Positions 22,891-33,408 of a stretch of 64,000 nt of DNA are shown one piece after another. The DNA is taken from contig JACCGJ010014694.1 of the NCBI GenBank assembly GCA_013407085.1, positions 1 through 64,000 on the forward strand, given 5' to 3'. A model generated the notes under the pieces. That model was not told the origin of the DNA. It ran no database searches and worked only from the letters and a program-made list of their open reading frames with translations. Source of the stretch: Atriophallophorus winterbourni (lineage: Eukaryota > Platyhelminthes > Trematoda > Plagiorchiida > Microphallidae). Position numbers and translations under genes: made by a program. How positions within the stretch are numbered: the stretch's first letter is position 1; every line of letters starts with the position of its first letter.

Positions 22891-24432
22891 TTAAGGCAAA
22901 AAGGATTTCATTTCGACCGGGGGGTCGGTGTTTACGTCTAGCAAATTTGTTGCAGGTGGGATGTCAGTGACTGAAGTAGGTGCTGGTCGATTTAGGAGTT
23001 CCTTGAAGTGCTCCATCCATCGCTTTCTTTGCACCGATTCCTGACTGATAAGGTTACCTTCACCGTCCTTTATTATTTTGCCGTAAGGTATTTTCCTTCC
23101 TGATAAGGTTCTGGTAATGTTGTAGACGGTGTTCAGGTCTCTCTTTTCTGCTGCATTTTCCGCCTCCGTTGCCAGCATTTCATAGAACCGCCTCTTGTCA
23201 CTTCTGGCACTTCGTTTCACGTCTTTATTTAGGGAGCCGTATTGTTCGATCAGTTGGTTTTTCTGCTTGGTATCCTTACACCGGAGGATCTGTTGTTTCA
23301 GCTGCCTTCTCGAGTTGATCAGTGTCAAAGTCTCACTCGAGATCCACTCTTTGTCTTTATTTACCTGTCTGCCAATTACGTGCTTACAAGTGTCTTGCCA
23401 ACAGTCTTTCAGAGCGGTCCAGTGTTCATTTATTGGGAGCTCAGGGGTTAATTTGTTGAGCGATTCGAATATGTTTTTCAGTGAGAATGAGAAAATTTCT
23501 TTTGTACGCTCTTCCCTTAGTTTCTGCGTGTGGTACTTTACACTAGGCCGACTGCCGGTTTTGTAGAAAGCTCTCAACTTGATTTTAATTTTGGCCATTA
23601 GAAGGTAGTGGTCTGAAGCAGCATCCGCACCTCGCGTTACGCGTGTATCAGGGAGACTATGTCTCCATTTTCGTGAAATCGATAGGTGATCGATTTGATT
23701 TGCAGTAACACCATCAGGTGATGTCCAGGTGGCCTTGTGGATGTTTCGGTGTTGAAAGATGCTGCCTCCGATGACCAGATCGTTGAGCGCGCAAAAATCT
23801 GCGAAAAGTTCACCGTTCTCATTCATTTCACCTAGGGCATGCGTACCCATCACAGATTCTCTCCCTGTGTTGTCTGGACCCAATTTCGCGTTCATGTCAC
23901 CCATCAAAATCTTGATATCTCGCTTGGGTGTCTTGTCTAAGACAGACTGCAGACGCACGTAGAATTCTTCTTTCGACTCAAGGCTAGCATTGTTTGTGGG
24001 CGCATAACATTGAATTACCGTCACATTTCTCCCCTTGGAGTTGAATCTGGCTGTGATTATCCGTGAGTCAACGGGTTCCCATCCAATGAAAGCTCCTACA
24101 GCTATCGGGGATAACATAATGGCGACGCCTTCCGAATGACTATGGTTCTCATCTTCATGACCTGAGTAAATAATCCGTTCCCCGAATGTCAAAACCAACA
24201 CACCAGATCTATTCCATCTACTTTCACATATTCCCAGCAGTTGTATGCCATACCTTTGCATTTCTTTCGCGACCTGTGCAGCCTTTCCGGTCTCATACAT
24301 CGTACGGACGTTCCCTGTGGCAACCTTTGTTGTTGCTTTCTTCGACAGAAGACTCATCTGCTGACTGGCTTCCGGTGGGCTTTCACCAGTCTGCTTCATT
24401 TTTACCTCAGATGAGGTTTCTTCTCGATTCAA
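22891..24432 (-). CDS. RTE endonuclease frame (APE type) plus linker
   Basis: 513 codons open. This domain nicks chromosomal DNA to prime reverse transcription. The APE catalytic residues are all present: N41 (GNVRTM), E70 (GICESRW), D179 and N181 (MGDMNAKLG), D248 (NQIDHLSIS) and D274-H275 in the SDH box. A basic linker follows (RRQLKQQI, SDKRRFYEML, RWMEHFKELLNR). RTE elements usually make one protein; here the frame ends in MKSFLP at 22891 and the RT continues in another frame across a run of six C (minus strand) at 22919-22924. The same run with the same length occurs in the second copy at 52279-52284. Confidence 0.85.
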   Translation of the reverse strand: MNREETSSEVKMKQTGESPPEASQQMSLLSKKATTKVATGNVRTMYETGKAAQVAKEMQRYGIQLLGICESRWNRSGVLVLTFGERIIYSGHEDENHSHSEGVAIMLSPIAVGAFIGWEPVDSRIITARFNSKGRNVTVIQCYAPTNNASLESKEEFYVRLQSVLDKTPKRDIKILMGDMNAKLGPDNTGRESVMGTHALGEMNENGELFADFCALNDLVIGGSIFQHRNIHKATWTSPDGVTANQIDHLSISRKWRHSLPDTRVTRGADAASDHYLLMAKIKIKLRAFYKTGSRPSVKYHTQKLREERTKEIFSFSLKNIFESLNKLTPELPINEHWTALKDCWQDTCKHVIGRQVNKDKEWISSETLTLINSRRQLKQQILRCKDTKQKNQLIEQYGSLNKDVKRSARSDKRRFYEMLATEAENAAEKRDLNTVYNITRTLSGRKIPYGKIIKDGEGNLISQESVQRKRWMEHFKELLNRPAPTSVTDIPPATNLLDVNTDPPVEMKSFLP

Positions 24433-24863
24433 GCATGGAGATGTTACTTTGGTATGACATGTTGCTTTGGTTTCAGTAGCGGTTTGAGGTTTTTACAGAG
24501 TGGGGTTGCTGACCCCGCGTCTAACCCTCCTCCTTTTGCAGACGGGCTTGGGACCCTCCTCGGCGGAGTATTGTGATTGTGTAATCCGCAGAAAGCGGAG
24601 GTTTGGAGTCAGGGTTTCCATCCCCTAGATGGACTGCCCTCCCAGGCTGACGAGCTCCATCTACCCGAAGCGAACTGGTTTTGAGGCGCCAGTCACACGC
24701 CTTCGCCCCTTCTCCTGTCAGTAGAAGCAGTTTCGCCACGAGCAGGCCAGGAGTTGGGCTTCGGTTGTCAGAGGCTATTTGAGACGCACGCCGTATGGGA
24801 GCATTTTGTAGGTAGCGAGCGCTTATCCCCACCACCACCCCCGGCGGTGACAAACTTGGAAAC

Positions 24864-25060
24864 CGTACTGTGCGGCTAACCGTGCTAAATTGATTGGTCA
24901 CCGGTAGTGAGCTGCGTACTGGAAAACGCTGGAGTCTAACTACCATATATATTTCTTTTCTCATAGGCCTGGGCAACCTGACAGTAACTTCGCCCACGTG
25001 TAGTCTCTGACTATGCGGCACTTTACTCAGATCAGACTTGCGCTTTCATACCATCAGTAG
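24864..25060 (-). repeat. Dispersed short repeat, proximal part split by RTE
   Basis: Contains the family words CGTGCTAAATTGATTGG, AGGCCTGGGCAACCTGACAG and CGCCCACGTG. It continues the fragment at 21345-21396. Confidence 0.75.
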
Positions 25061-25318
25061 ATTGTAATCGCATATGTCGCATTCCCGCCACGACCTATTT
25101 CGTGATGTTACGCTCAGCAGGTAAGTATTTTTACATCCTCCACACGGAAGCATAGCTTTTGAGCGAAAGTTAAATATATTACTCTCCATTCTTGACTGTA
25201 CTATGGATGAACATAGAACTAAATTTTTAAAACCTCAATTGCCAAAGCTTTCCTTTCCAACCGTAACATCATATGATACTCTATCCGCGGTCCGAAAGGA
25301 ACATCGATGTCGGAGAAA

Positions 25319-25880
25319 TCAATAGCATGTCAAAACGTATCTGAGTTGCAAATGTGATCGATTTAGTGTGAAGAAGTCCAATACCCTACGTGCTTTGAAA
25401 GCGTTAAAGGTCCGCCTCTCGTCAGAATTCATTCCAACAATAGCGACACAAAACTTGGTCACCTGCCTACCCAATGCATACAGTTGTAATGCCATACAGT
25501 TGTTAATAGTCTTAGCACGTTTCCATATTTTAGTATCATCGACGAACAGTATCAAATTTCATTGAATATCCTCCTCCACATTATTTGTATACTCCAAGAA
25601 TAAAAGAGGCCTAATCCATGAGCCCTACAGAACTCCGCTTGTGACGTCTATTATTCTAGAGAGGGTGCTGCTAACGCGAACTTGGACGTGTCTATCAGTA
25701 GGGCAGACGCTTAACCAATTCAGCATTATTCCCGTTATTCCATTGGCCTTGAGCTTTTAGATTAAAATAACGTTATCTAAAGAAATATCGATGTCACATG
25801 CATGTGCAGCCTAAACATCTTCTAGTTCCTTGGTCAAGGTCTCGAACGTAGTACAATGTAGTTGCACAGTTGATCCTACA
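25319..25880 (-). mobile_element. Decayed CR1-like RT fragment
   Basis: Minus strand: about 25660-25560 reads SGVL-GSWIRPLLFLEYTNN (motif B region with a stop), then ILFVDDTKIW (motif C) at about 25555-25525 and LNRSHLQLRY. Many lesions; no start or end of the element is seen. Confidence 0.65.
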
Positions 25881-26458
25881 TCTATTTATTATTCGATCCC
25901 AAGCCATCAAGACTAATACGTTATTCTAAACTATTTAAACACCGAATGGTTTAGGATTCTGATTTTTTGTTTGTGTTGACTATTTTTGCATTCTATTCTT
26001 CCTTTCGTCTTTAATAGTATCAAGGATCATGGAATTTATTTACCTTACAAAAGTAGCAGACAAAGTGAGATGCGTTTGAAATATTTATCAACAAGAATCA
26101 AAACAACATATTCGCAAACAACAGAGAAGTGTATTTTTCCGTTCGAATTTGTTCTGCATATTTAGCTGCTTCCGCCACTAAGGAGCATAGCGATTGTTAA
26201 TTTGATTTTCTAAATCCATTGTTCACGTTAGGGAACCAGGTTATATTTAGGATTATGTTAGTTTTCCAGTTTAGATTGGGTGAGTAATCGGGTTTGTATA
26301 ATACATTGCCTTGAAATCCCTGCTAAACTGGGTTTCTACCACCAATATTTTGATCAGCAATCAAAGATCACTGAATCTAAACTTGCTGTCTCGAATTGCT
26401 GACTGTAACAGTAAACGTGTAGCGCTGTATGAGAGTTGGGATGTAAACAATTCAATTC
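25881..26458. other. No recognisable feature
   Basis: AT-rich, short ORFs only. Confidence 0.5.
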
Positions 26459-26692
26459 AATTCAACTCAATTTTAATGGTCTAAAAAGCATATAGCTTGA
26501 CGAAAACCACTGAATAATATGGGAATTACGAATAACATGGGTAGAAAAAACGGGATTTGTTTGCTTACTGAGCAGTTCAGGAATCAAGTCAAAATCCATT
26601 GGAAAGAAATTGGTTTCATAGTTCAAAGCTTTTATGGTGTAAAATATATTTTTTTCAAAGTTCAAATTGAATTACTTTGAATTACTTTGAAC
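26459..26692 (-). mobile_element. Probable CR1-like 3' end fragment
   Basis: Starts with a TTCAA-type simple repeat, then TTTTAATGGTCTAAAAAGCA, the same word that opens the CR1-like 3' ends at 41005, 47258, 58540 and 63438. The coding part is not recognisable. A second TTGAATTACTTTGAATTAC stretch at its other end hints at another tail. Confidence 0.45.
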
Positions 26693-26711
26693 CACAACAA
26701 CATGAACCGCA

Positions 26712-27476
26712 CTATCCTCCCGATGATGAACTTGATCGTGAGTGAGATGGATATATCAATCCACGGGATCCCAAAGCTCCTTGAAATATCGGATAGCCAA
26801 ACGAAGGTTGAGCTACAACAGGGTACGCAGCAGTTGTACTCACTTGCCCGGCAAGATATCCATAACCGAACTGTTGTTGAGCTACACCAAATCCACCAAG
26901 CCCTAGTTGTCCAGATGAAAAGCTGGGATATCTCGACTGCGACAACGGCAGACGTGAAATATGTGTTTGTACAATTCTTGGGGTTGTGATTACAATAGTA
27001 GACTTGGTAGTTGGAGGCCTGATAGGTGCAACTGCTGGGCCTAGAGGATCATAGTATTCCAAAGTAGAAGGAGAGTGAAGTTGGCTTTCCGTCAATGGAT
27101 CAATATATTCGAGCGTCGAAGGCGCGTGCTCTAGATCCGAAACACCACCTGGATTGAAACGATTTTCACTTTGGCCATAGATGTTATTTCCGCCATTTAG
27201 ATCGTAAATTCCGTTTTCTGATCTATGCGAATTGCCATTATATTGCTGCAAAATTGACGCGTAACTTTGATCTGGGTATGACGCTGTGGAGGATACTTCG
27301 TAATCAGAGGTGGAACCACTGAAACGCCCCTCGTTCAAGCCGTTTAGTGGATATGCAGTTGTAGAGGGCAAAGTGTATTGACGTGTTTTCGTGGTGTAGC
27401 CTCCTCTCTTCAAAGCTAACATTTCAACTCCCAACATCAAAGATGCAAGGACTATTGCAAGTAAATAATTATACAT
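26712..27476 (-). CDS. Secreted Tyr/Ser/Gly/Pro-rich protein, unrecognised
   Basis: 254 codons in one frame, ATG at 27476, stop at 26712. Residues 1-22 (MYNYLLAIVLASLMLGVEMLA) form a clear signal peptide; there is no later membrane segment. The mature part is low in Cys and rich in Tyr, Ser, Gly, Pro and Thr. It has loose internal repeats: APSTLEYIDPL and SPSTLEYYDPL near residues 118-145, and STTAYPL, SSTASYPD and STTAAYPV. It ends in RSSSSSGG. This composition fits a structural or matrix protein (eggshell, cement or gland secretion), but that is inference; I recognise no family. A TATA box and a likely 5' UTR intron (27697-27503) precede it, and no lesion is visible. Confidence 0.7.
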   Translation of the reverse strand: MYNYLLAIVLASLMLGVEMLALKRGGYTTKTRQYTLPSTTAYPLNGLNEGRFSGSTSDYEVSSTASYPDQSYASILQQYNGNSHRSENGIYDLNGGNNIYGQSENRFNPGGVSDLEHAPSTLEYIDPLTESQLHSPSTLEYYDPLGPAVAPIRPPTTKSTIVITTPRIVQTHISRLPLSQSRYPSFSSGQLGLGGFGVAQQQFGYGYLAGQVSTTAAYPVVAQPSFGYPIFQGALGSRGLIYPSHSRSSSSSGG

Positions 27477-27502
27477 AGTCGGATTTTTGTAAGTTTTTAC
27501 CG

Positions 27503-27697
27503 CTGAAAAGGGAAATTGTAATAACTGGTATCATTTATGCTGAGGAAAATTACGAAAAATACAATTCATCATAAAATTTCTAACATTTGTTACAACTTTA
27601 TGGCAGGATTGAATATTCACCACAACCTCTACGAAGTGTGATGAAATTTTCAATTGCGTTAATGTTTACGTAAAGGTAACTATTACCAACTGCTTAC
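27503..27697 (-). other. Likely 5' UTR intron of the secreted-protein gene
   Basis: On the minus strand CTAG|GTAAGCA (donor at 27697) and CCTTTTCAG (acceptor ending at 27503) bracket 195 bases. The ATG follows 26 bases after the acceptor. Confidence 0.5.
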
Positions 27698-27737
27698 CTA
27701 GATAGCAAGTTGTTCATGGACAGAAAAGTGCAACCGT

Positions 27738-27752
27738 ATTTATATCTATAAA
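27738..27752 (-). promoter_or_regulatory. TATA box of the secreted-protein gene
   Basis: Minus-strand TATAGATATAAATA lies about 40 bases before the proposed donor of the 5' UTR intron, which leaves room for a short first exon. No other core element is evident. Confidence 0.5.
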
Positions 27753-28069
27753 TCGGATGCAAATTCCCTAGGGGCCTGGAAAATAGTCCATCCCATATTC
27801 AACCCCTAAGATTTTGACTAATTATTCTCAAGGCTTCATAAAATTTACATGTACCCAGGGTAGCAGAACACGCTCTATTCAAGGTCAGTTAACCGATTTA
27901 AAAAAATTGTGAATTAACACGGATAAGCGATGATTGCTATTCGCTCAATAACCAAACGTGTTATCAGAATGTAAATAACCTAATCGTAGCAGCTTGAAGA
28001 GCCTTATTTGAGGGGATGTGAATATAGAAAATTTCGTTGCAAGTGATCGTGTTCATTCAGCAAACACGG

Positions 28070-28660
28070 ACTAATTCTATATAAAAAATGACGAAATGAA
28101 TAATTGTAGGCAAGAATGGAGTAATTGGTTCGATTGAATGGGTTCAAAGTTTGGATTGGTCAACGTGAAATTGTCCAAATTCGATTTGAATATATCCAAG
28201 TTGGGTGAATGTGCAACATTACAAGGTAGGTAGTTCCAGGTAAAGCATACACGTACAGAATAAAAGTACCTTCGACAGTTTAGTCTCGAGTCGGGAATAT
28301 GTACTTTATAGTCGTGACTCCGGCTGGTTCTGGGTGGTAGTCGCGTGAATAGTTGATTTAGGGGATGGTTGGGGGTATGCAGTATATTGAAGATAAGTAT
28401 CAAATCACCTCTAAGATGGCAGTAGCGAAAGTCGAATAGATTGAGACTTGCAATACGATGTTCGTATTGTTTGTGCTTCAAACCGCGTACGAGCTTGGTA
28501 TACCACACTTTGTATGCCACAGAACATTGCCGCGAAGACTTCAAGTTACTGTCTTTCTCTTCCGTAACCCATGACAGTTGCTGAGATCCCAGAGATTATG
28601 TAAATTGGAAGGATTTACCGACGTTTAACATTTTACATATTTGATGTTGAATGATAGATA
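28070..28660 (-). mobile_element. CR1-like 3' fragment (RT C-terminal region)
   Basis: Minus-strand ORF 28544-28077 has the CR1 C-terminal signature: RIASLNLFDFRY, RGDLILIFNILHT, QLFTR, SRLNCRRYFYSVRVCFTWNYLP. The adjoining upstream segment matches 38995-39100, showing one subfamily. No RT core is present. Confidence 0.8.
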
Positions 28661-29502
28661 ATAGGAAAACGCGTCAAAGTCCAACACTTCACAAATACAC
28701 GCTGTCGTCGGAGTGCTTTAGCACATTAATGATCATTTATTAAGCTTTATAAACAATTCATTACTAAGCTGGAAAGTAAAAATATTAGTTAATATTTTGT
28801 GTCTTGTTGTTTCCTGCTACCTTTTTATTTTAGATAATGGAAATCTAAATAAAAACTGGATTTCGTGAATTATCGTGAAGCGGAACACACGCCAGCCAGT
28901 GGAATTATAAATCGCTGAACAAAATCTACTACTCCCAGATTTATTACGAATGTGTATGCGTGGTTGAAGCAACAGCGTTTGATTATTTATACTGAATTCC
29001 CTGGTTGTAAGACCTCTAATATGGACAGCCAAATAAAAGCATTGGTTACGAGTCAACTCGTATGGTTCACCTTAGTTTAAGTGTCGTGATTTGCCTTCAA
29101 CATACGCTGCAATCTATAAACACATTCGGCGAATCACGAAGTTTTATTCTGACACAAATGTTATTTATATAAAGCAATTCAGAGAAATGCGCAACATCTT
29201 AAGAAGATCTAAAGGACGAAGAAGTTCCGTTATTCAATTTAGTCAAATTATCTAATCAGACTACTAGGCTAATCGAATAAATAGTGCATGGATACACGAA
29301 AGCTCACAACTGGCACACTCCCAGCTCCACACGCAACAAACGATCCGGTCACCAACTTTCCATTAAGTCACAGCGCGCGTGAAATTTGGTAGGTTATAAA
29401 TATAATTAAAACCTACATGAACACAGCAACAGCAGCTGATTTTTAAATAGCAGTGTAATTTCTTTTTAAACGAGAATGCATAACTTGGAATCTTCTGTGT
29501 TA
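28661..29502. other. No recognisable feature
   Basis: AT-rich DNA up to the left breakpoint of the segmental duplication. Confidence 0.45.
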
Positions 29503-30455
29503 GTGCTTCCTCAAATTCGACAAATATAATTACAACATCATCATTTCGCAACCTTGCACCTTTCCTTTTAACTGGTAGTATTCATTTAGTTGAAAATAAT
29601 TGGTTACATTTGTGTTCAATGTATCTCGAGCCCGACCTTACGAAGGAGAATATTATATTATTTGTACGTTAATTTAGGGTGCCATTGTGTGGTATTTAAG
29701 CCTTATGCCTGAAACACACAAATCAATCAATCGTCTCGTCCAATCAGATTTGGAATCAGTATGAGTGCATTTATAAGCACTATTTAATTGGAAGCAGATT
29801 CATTTGGATACAGCAGTTTCGTCCGTAGGTTTCTGCCATTGGGAAATTATCAGTATAAACACAAAGTTATATCTGCCTTTTGGAGCGTTGATCATTCCCA
29901 ATTGTGATGAACCTTAGGTTTAAACGTCTAAAATAATTCTATTTGATATTTTCTTTTGTTTTAACGTTTTCAATATTGATTAAAACATCATTTTGTGGCA
30001 CAAAATTCGAATTATATTCAGTGGAAAGCATAAAAATATTAAGATTTCGTTTCATGGGCACTTTTTTAATGCACTGAGGATATAATGCACATTGAGCCAT
30101 TTGTCGCTTGATAATATGACACGAAAATATTTTCAATGCAAAATTGGACTCGTTTCAAAACGCATTTAAGCTACATATGTGACCCTTTTAACCCTTTTTT
30201 AATACAACCGATTTTGTCGTTATTCAACAATTCTAATTTTCACGTCCGAAAAGGTTAACTAATGCCGTTCCGCTGTTCCGATGTTTAACAACATGATTTC
30301 TTAATAGTCGAGCTGCTAAGTAATTTATTCCTGCTTAAGTTGGATAGAAATACATTTCATTGCTTCCATATGAATGAAACAAAGTAGGCATAGTGCAAAG
30401 AGTTTCGTATATATGATTAGAAGCTACGTTTAATAAGAATAACACAGCTTGATGT
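29503..30455 (+). repeat. Segmental duplication copy A, block 1
   Basis: Matches 49797-50752 in direct orientation with scattered substitutions and small indels. Similarity begins abruptly at TTAGTGCTTCCTCAAATTCG. No gene is recognised in it. Confidence 0.9.
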
Positions 30456-31281
30456 TAATCAAATCATTGAAAAACAAGCAGAAGACCTGCGCAAAGTCCT
30501 ATTTGGAAAATTTTAAAAGCGGAAAGTTCAAATACTTATTCTCGTTTAACGTAGATTATATACTCTTTCCCTTTGAACGCAAAACTTCCCGAATACCTTC
30601 TCGAATGTTGATGCTCCAGGTTAGGTGCTTTTAAACATCTGAGCACTGATATCTAACATGACACATATACGGCAATCTGTTCTTCATTATTGAACCTTAT
30701 GACTTTCACATTCAATGTTCAGTACTCCATATTTTATTGTTTCTAATACGGAGATAACTATTTTAATTACCGACGATGCAATATTCTGAATAAGGATAAT
30801 GTCAACAGATGAATGGTCATTATTTGACCTTAATAAGTCACTTACTTAATCTGTAGAGAACAGGCAGATTTTCAATTTACGAGATAAAAACGGGCACGTT
30901 TTTAACCTTTCCAATCCTCTTATCATAAAAGTCATAGAAATATCGGATGGACAAAATCGGGAAAAAATCTTCGCCTGCTCAACTCTAAAAAATACAGTCT
31001 ATATTGTGTGAACTCATCCTCGGGCGTGCCTCTGACCTGCTTCGATGTATATTCACTCGTTTTCAACCAGGTACAGCAATCAAGCCAATGAATTCTCACT
31101 TACACTGAGTATTCGGATGTGCACCCCAAATTGGTAAAACAGTTAGCAAAAGACATTGAGCTACTGAGAAAATTATTCACAAGTGGTTCAACTATCCCAA
31201 AACGTACTCACGTGCCAACTCTAAAAACAACCGCTTTATCACCTTAACCGTCATAACAACCTACCAGCGACTTGAGACTGT
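30456..31281. other. Copy-A-only stretch, no recognisable gene
   Basis: Present between duplication blocks 1 and 2 in copy A only; in copy B the place is taken by the RTE and CR1 fragments. Confidence 0.5.
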
Positions 31282-31660
31282 TTAATTCAGTCGTGTGGTG
31301 AGTGAGGTAAAGTCAGAGTAAACCATTGCCAGTCCCGTAGATCGAATAATCATCGCAAATGGTGATTTGTGGTGGTCCCAATATTGTAAGTCAACATCAA
31401 ATTCCCACGTAGAGGACGACGTCGGGATTCGCTCATTGTAGGGTTTCCGATTGAGTGTAGCGAATATTATTTTAGCTCGTTGCTTTATTCTTTGCGAATT
31501 CGAAACATCGTTTAATGCCAATTCGACAACGCTTGAGCTATATCCCATCGTTAGTCTCACGAACATGCTTGCTATATGGGAAATTCCCCGCTTTGAGATC
31601 CTGCCAAAAATTCTCGTCGGATGTGACAATTTCTCTGAGGTTTCGTGATAGAGAGTTGTT
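31282..31660 (-). mobile_element. Decayed CR1-like RT C-terminal fragment
   Basis: Minus strand reads RIFGRISKRGISHIASMF, VVELALNDVSNSQRIKQRA and LNRKPYNERI, aligning to the RIFGR...YxxKAT...ERL region of the better copies at 45630-44947. Confidence 0.55.
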
Positions 31661-31817
31661 GCATTGTCTGGATGTCAATAAACTATTGCTTATCAACACA
31701 CCAACTCTTTTGTTTCACAGTCCAAGAGATAATATATGCGTCCCCAAACAATATTGAAAATCTTCATATTTTCCAATTTACAACAAGTATCAATTTTGGA
31801 TATTAAAAGATAGGGTA

Positions 31818-32235
31818 TTATATGGACCAAGTATTGAGGTTATCCAGATCCTTCTGGAGCAGTTCGCAAACGTCCTGTTTATTAATCCTCGATGTGGTCT
31901 GCGAACAGCAGGATCTGACATTCTACGAGGGACAGTACGTCGTTGATACAGAGTGCGAAATTTTAATATCAGTTTAGCGTATTCTAATCACAAAAACGAG
32001 AAAACAGCCCCGTGTCGATCCACGTTAAAAAATTAGGTTTTATTGATTTTGCCGATACCAATCCCGTTTTAACGGGCGTGAATCGGTACATCAACTACCC
32101 TTCAATTAAACTATTCGGTTCAGCCTACATTCTAGAAGGATTTGATGACAAAACACACAATTAAAGTTCCGAGACATCTTAAGTGAAAATGACATGGTGA
32201 TAGTATTAACTTCAGTGTGATCATTGCGTATGCGC
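31818..32235 (+). repeat. Segmental duplication copy A, block 2
   Basis: Matches 53057-53430. It begins with a minus-strand CR1 RT piece (CINDVLSL, ILLFADHIED, LQKDLD words in decayed form) at 31990-31820. Confidence 0.85.
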
Positions 32236-32273
32236 AATATATATACTATATATCTATATATATATAATATATA

Positions 32274-33408
32274 CACTCAATCTCGGTACTATGCCACCTC
32301 GTTACCATGCCACTCTCGCTACTATGCCACTTTTGCTCGGTCCCGACAAAATTCAATACAAAATAAATTTACTATGCCACTCCCTACTCTCGTTACTATG
32401 CCACTATTCTGTGACTATTTAAAAGTGCATTTTTGCGCATTTTACGCATATAGTCAGCCGGTTTCAAGGTCAAACACGCGATGTTTCGCCCTGACGCCAG
32501 CTACAACAAGCCAATCACCTCACGCACAACGACAAGCCTCTTTCCTACTCTTGCTTTAATTATCGATAGATAGACCCACGAAAGCGGTCGCACAAACAGA
32601 CACTCACAACAGTGACATCGTTATTTTTCAAACTATTCAGCCCATAATGTCAGCTCAGAAACGCAAGCGAACCGACTTTACGCTGAAGGAGAAGTTCGAG
32701 ATCATCGATGCTGCGAAGAAGGAGCCGAATCAGTCCAAGTTGGCGAGGGAGATTAGCAAGAAATGGAGCGTCGAAGTTAAGAGAACCACCGTGAAGGGCA
32801 TTCTCAGCAAGAAGGATGCAATTGAAGCTGCAATCAAAGCTGGAGTTCCATCGGAGCGCGTGAAGCTGACGCAGCCTCACGACCCGAAGTTTGAGGAGGG
32901 AGTGCTGATGTGGCTGATGCAAGCAAGAGGACTGAATCTGCCTGTCAGCGGCGATCTGATCAAGGAGAAGGCGATAAAACTGGCCGAGCTGATGCACATC
33001 CCAGACTTTATGGCGAGCGACGGTTGGTTAGACAGCTTCAAGAAGCGCAATGGCGTCACGTTCAAGACAGTGCAGGGCGAAGCTGGAGCGGTGGAGTCCC
33101 AATCCCTTATTGATTGGCAGCAGCAGGTTCTCCGGCCTTACTCAGGCAGTTCTCTTCAGGTGATGTCTTCAACCTGGACGAGACTGATGCAAGCGTGTGA
33201 TCGGCTAGACAACGAGATGAACGAGATCCGACGAAAGAAGTTGCGTCAGCCGACGATTTCTGAGAGCTTTGGACTGATCGATTGAGCAAATAAATGATGG
33301 ACTTGAGAAAATAAAGCCGTTTTTACAAAACCTCGTTACTATGCCACTCTCGCTACTATGCCACTTTTGCTCGGTCCCAACGGGTGGCATAGTACTGAGA
33401 TTTCAGTG
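32274..33408 (+). mobile_element. Internally deleted pogo/Tigger DNA transposon
   Basis: Terminal inverted repeats of about 25 bases: the left end starts CACTCAATCTCGGTACTATG (32274-32297) and the right end read inward starts CACTGAAATCTCAGTACTAT (33408-33384). Both are flanked by TA, the Tc1/mariner/pogo target. Direct subterminal copies of CTCGNTACTATGCCAC lie at 32282, 32298, 32315 and 32388, with a shorter one at 32369, and again at 33332 and 33349. The 1135-bp element is absent from copy B, so it arrived after the duplication or was lost there. Its sequence is visibly more GC-rich than its surroundings. Confidence 0.85.
32647..33285 (+). pseudogene. Tigger-type transposase lacking the catalytic domain
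   Basis: 212 codons. Residues 1-55 are the first helix-turn-helix (KRTDFTLKEKFEIIDAA, QSKLAREISKKW, TTVKGILSKKDAI). About 78-150 are the CENP-B-type DNA-binding half (EEGVLMWLMQARGLNLPVSG, SDGWLDSFKKRNGV, QGEAGAVE). The first catalytic Asp box FNLDET is still in the DNA at 33168-33185 but in another frame. The rest of the DDE/DDD domain is deleted, joining to a C-terminal tail (RLDNEMNEIRRKKLRQPTI, ESFGLID). An intact protein would bind DNA but could not transpose. AATAAA signals follow the stop. Confidence 0.85.

Larger units (their letters stand above)
21397..24863 (-). mobile_element. RTE-clade non-LTR retrotransposon, near full length
   Basis: About 3.5 kb, the usual RTE size. In minus-strand order it has a 5' UTR, an APE endonuclease frame (24432-22891), an RT frame (22825 onward) and a very short tail after the stop. 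It sits inside a dispersed short repeat. The words CTGCGCGGCTTAAC (21383-21396) and CTGTGCGGCTAAC (24869-24881) at its edges look like an imperfect target duplication of about 12 bases. A second 5'-truncated copy at 50753-52346 is nearly identical, so the family was active recently. Confidence 0.85.

Noticed and set aside
22036..22942. Plus-strand ORFs opposite the RTE reverse transcriptase
   Set aside because: Shadows of the RT frame; the same ones recur opposite the second RTE copy and encode no known motif.
24521..25021. 166-codon minus-strand ORF upstream of the RTE endonuclease
   Set aside because: It starts in the dispersed short repeat and runs across the insertion boundary into the RTE 5' UTR, so it is a chance fusion.
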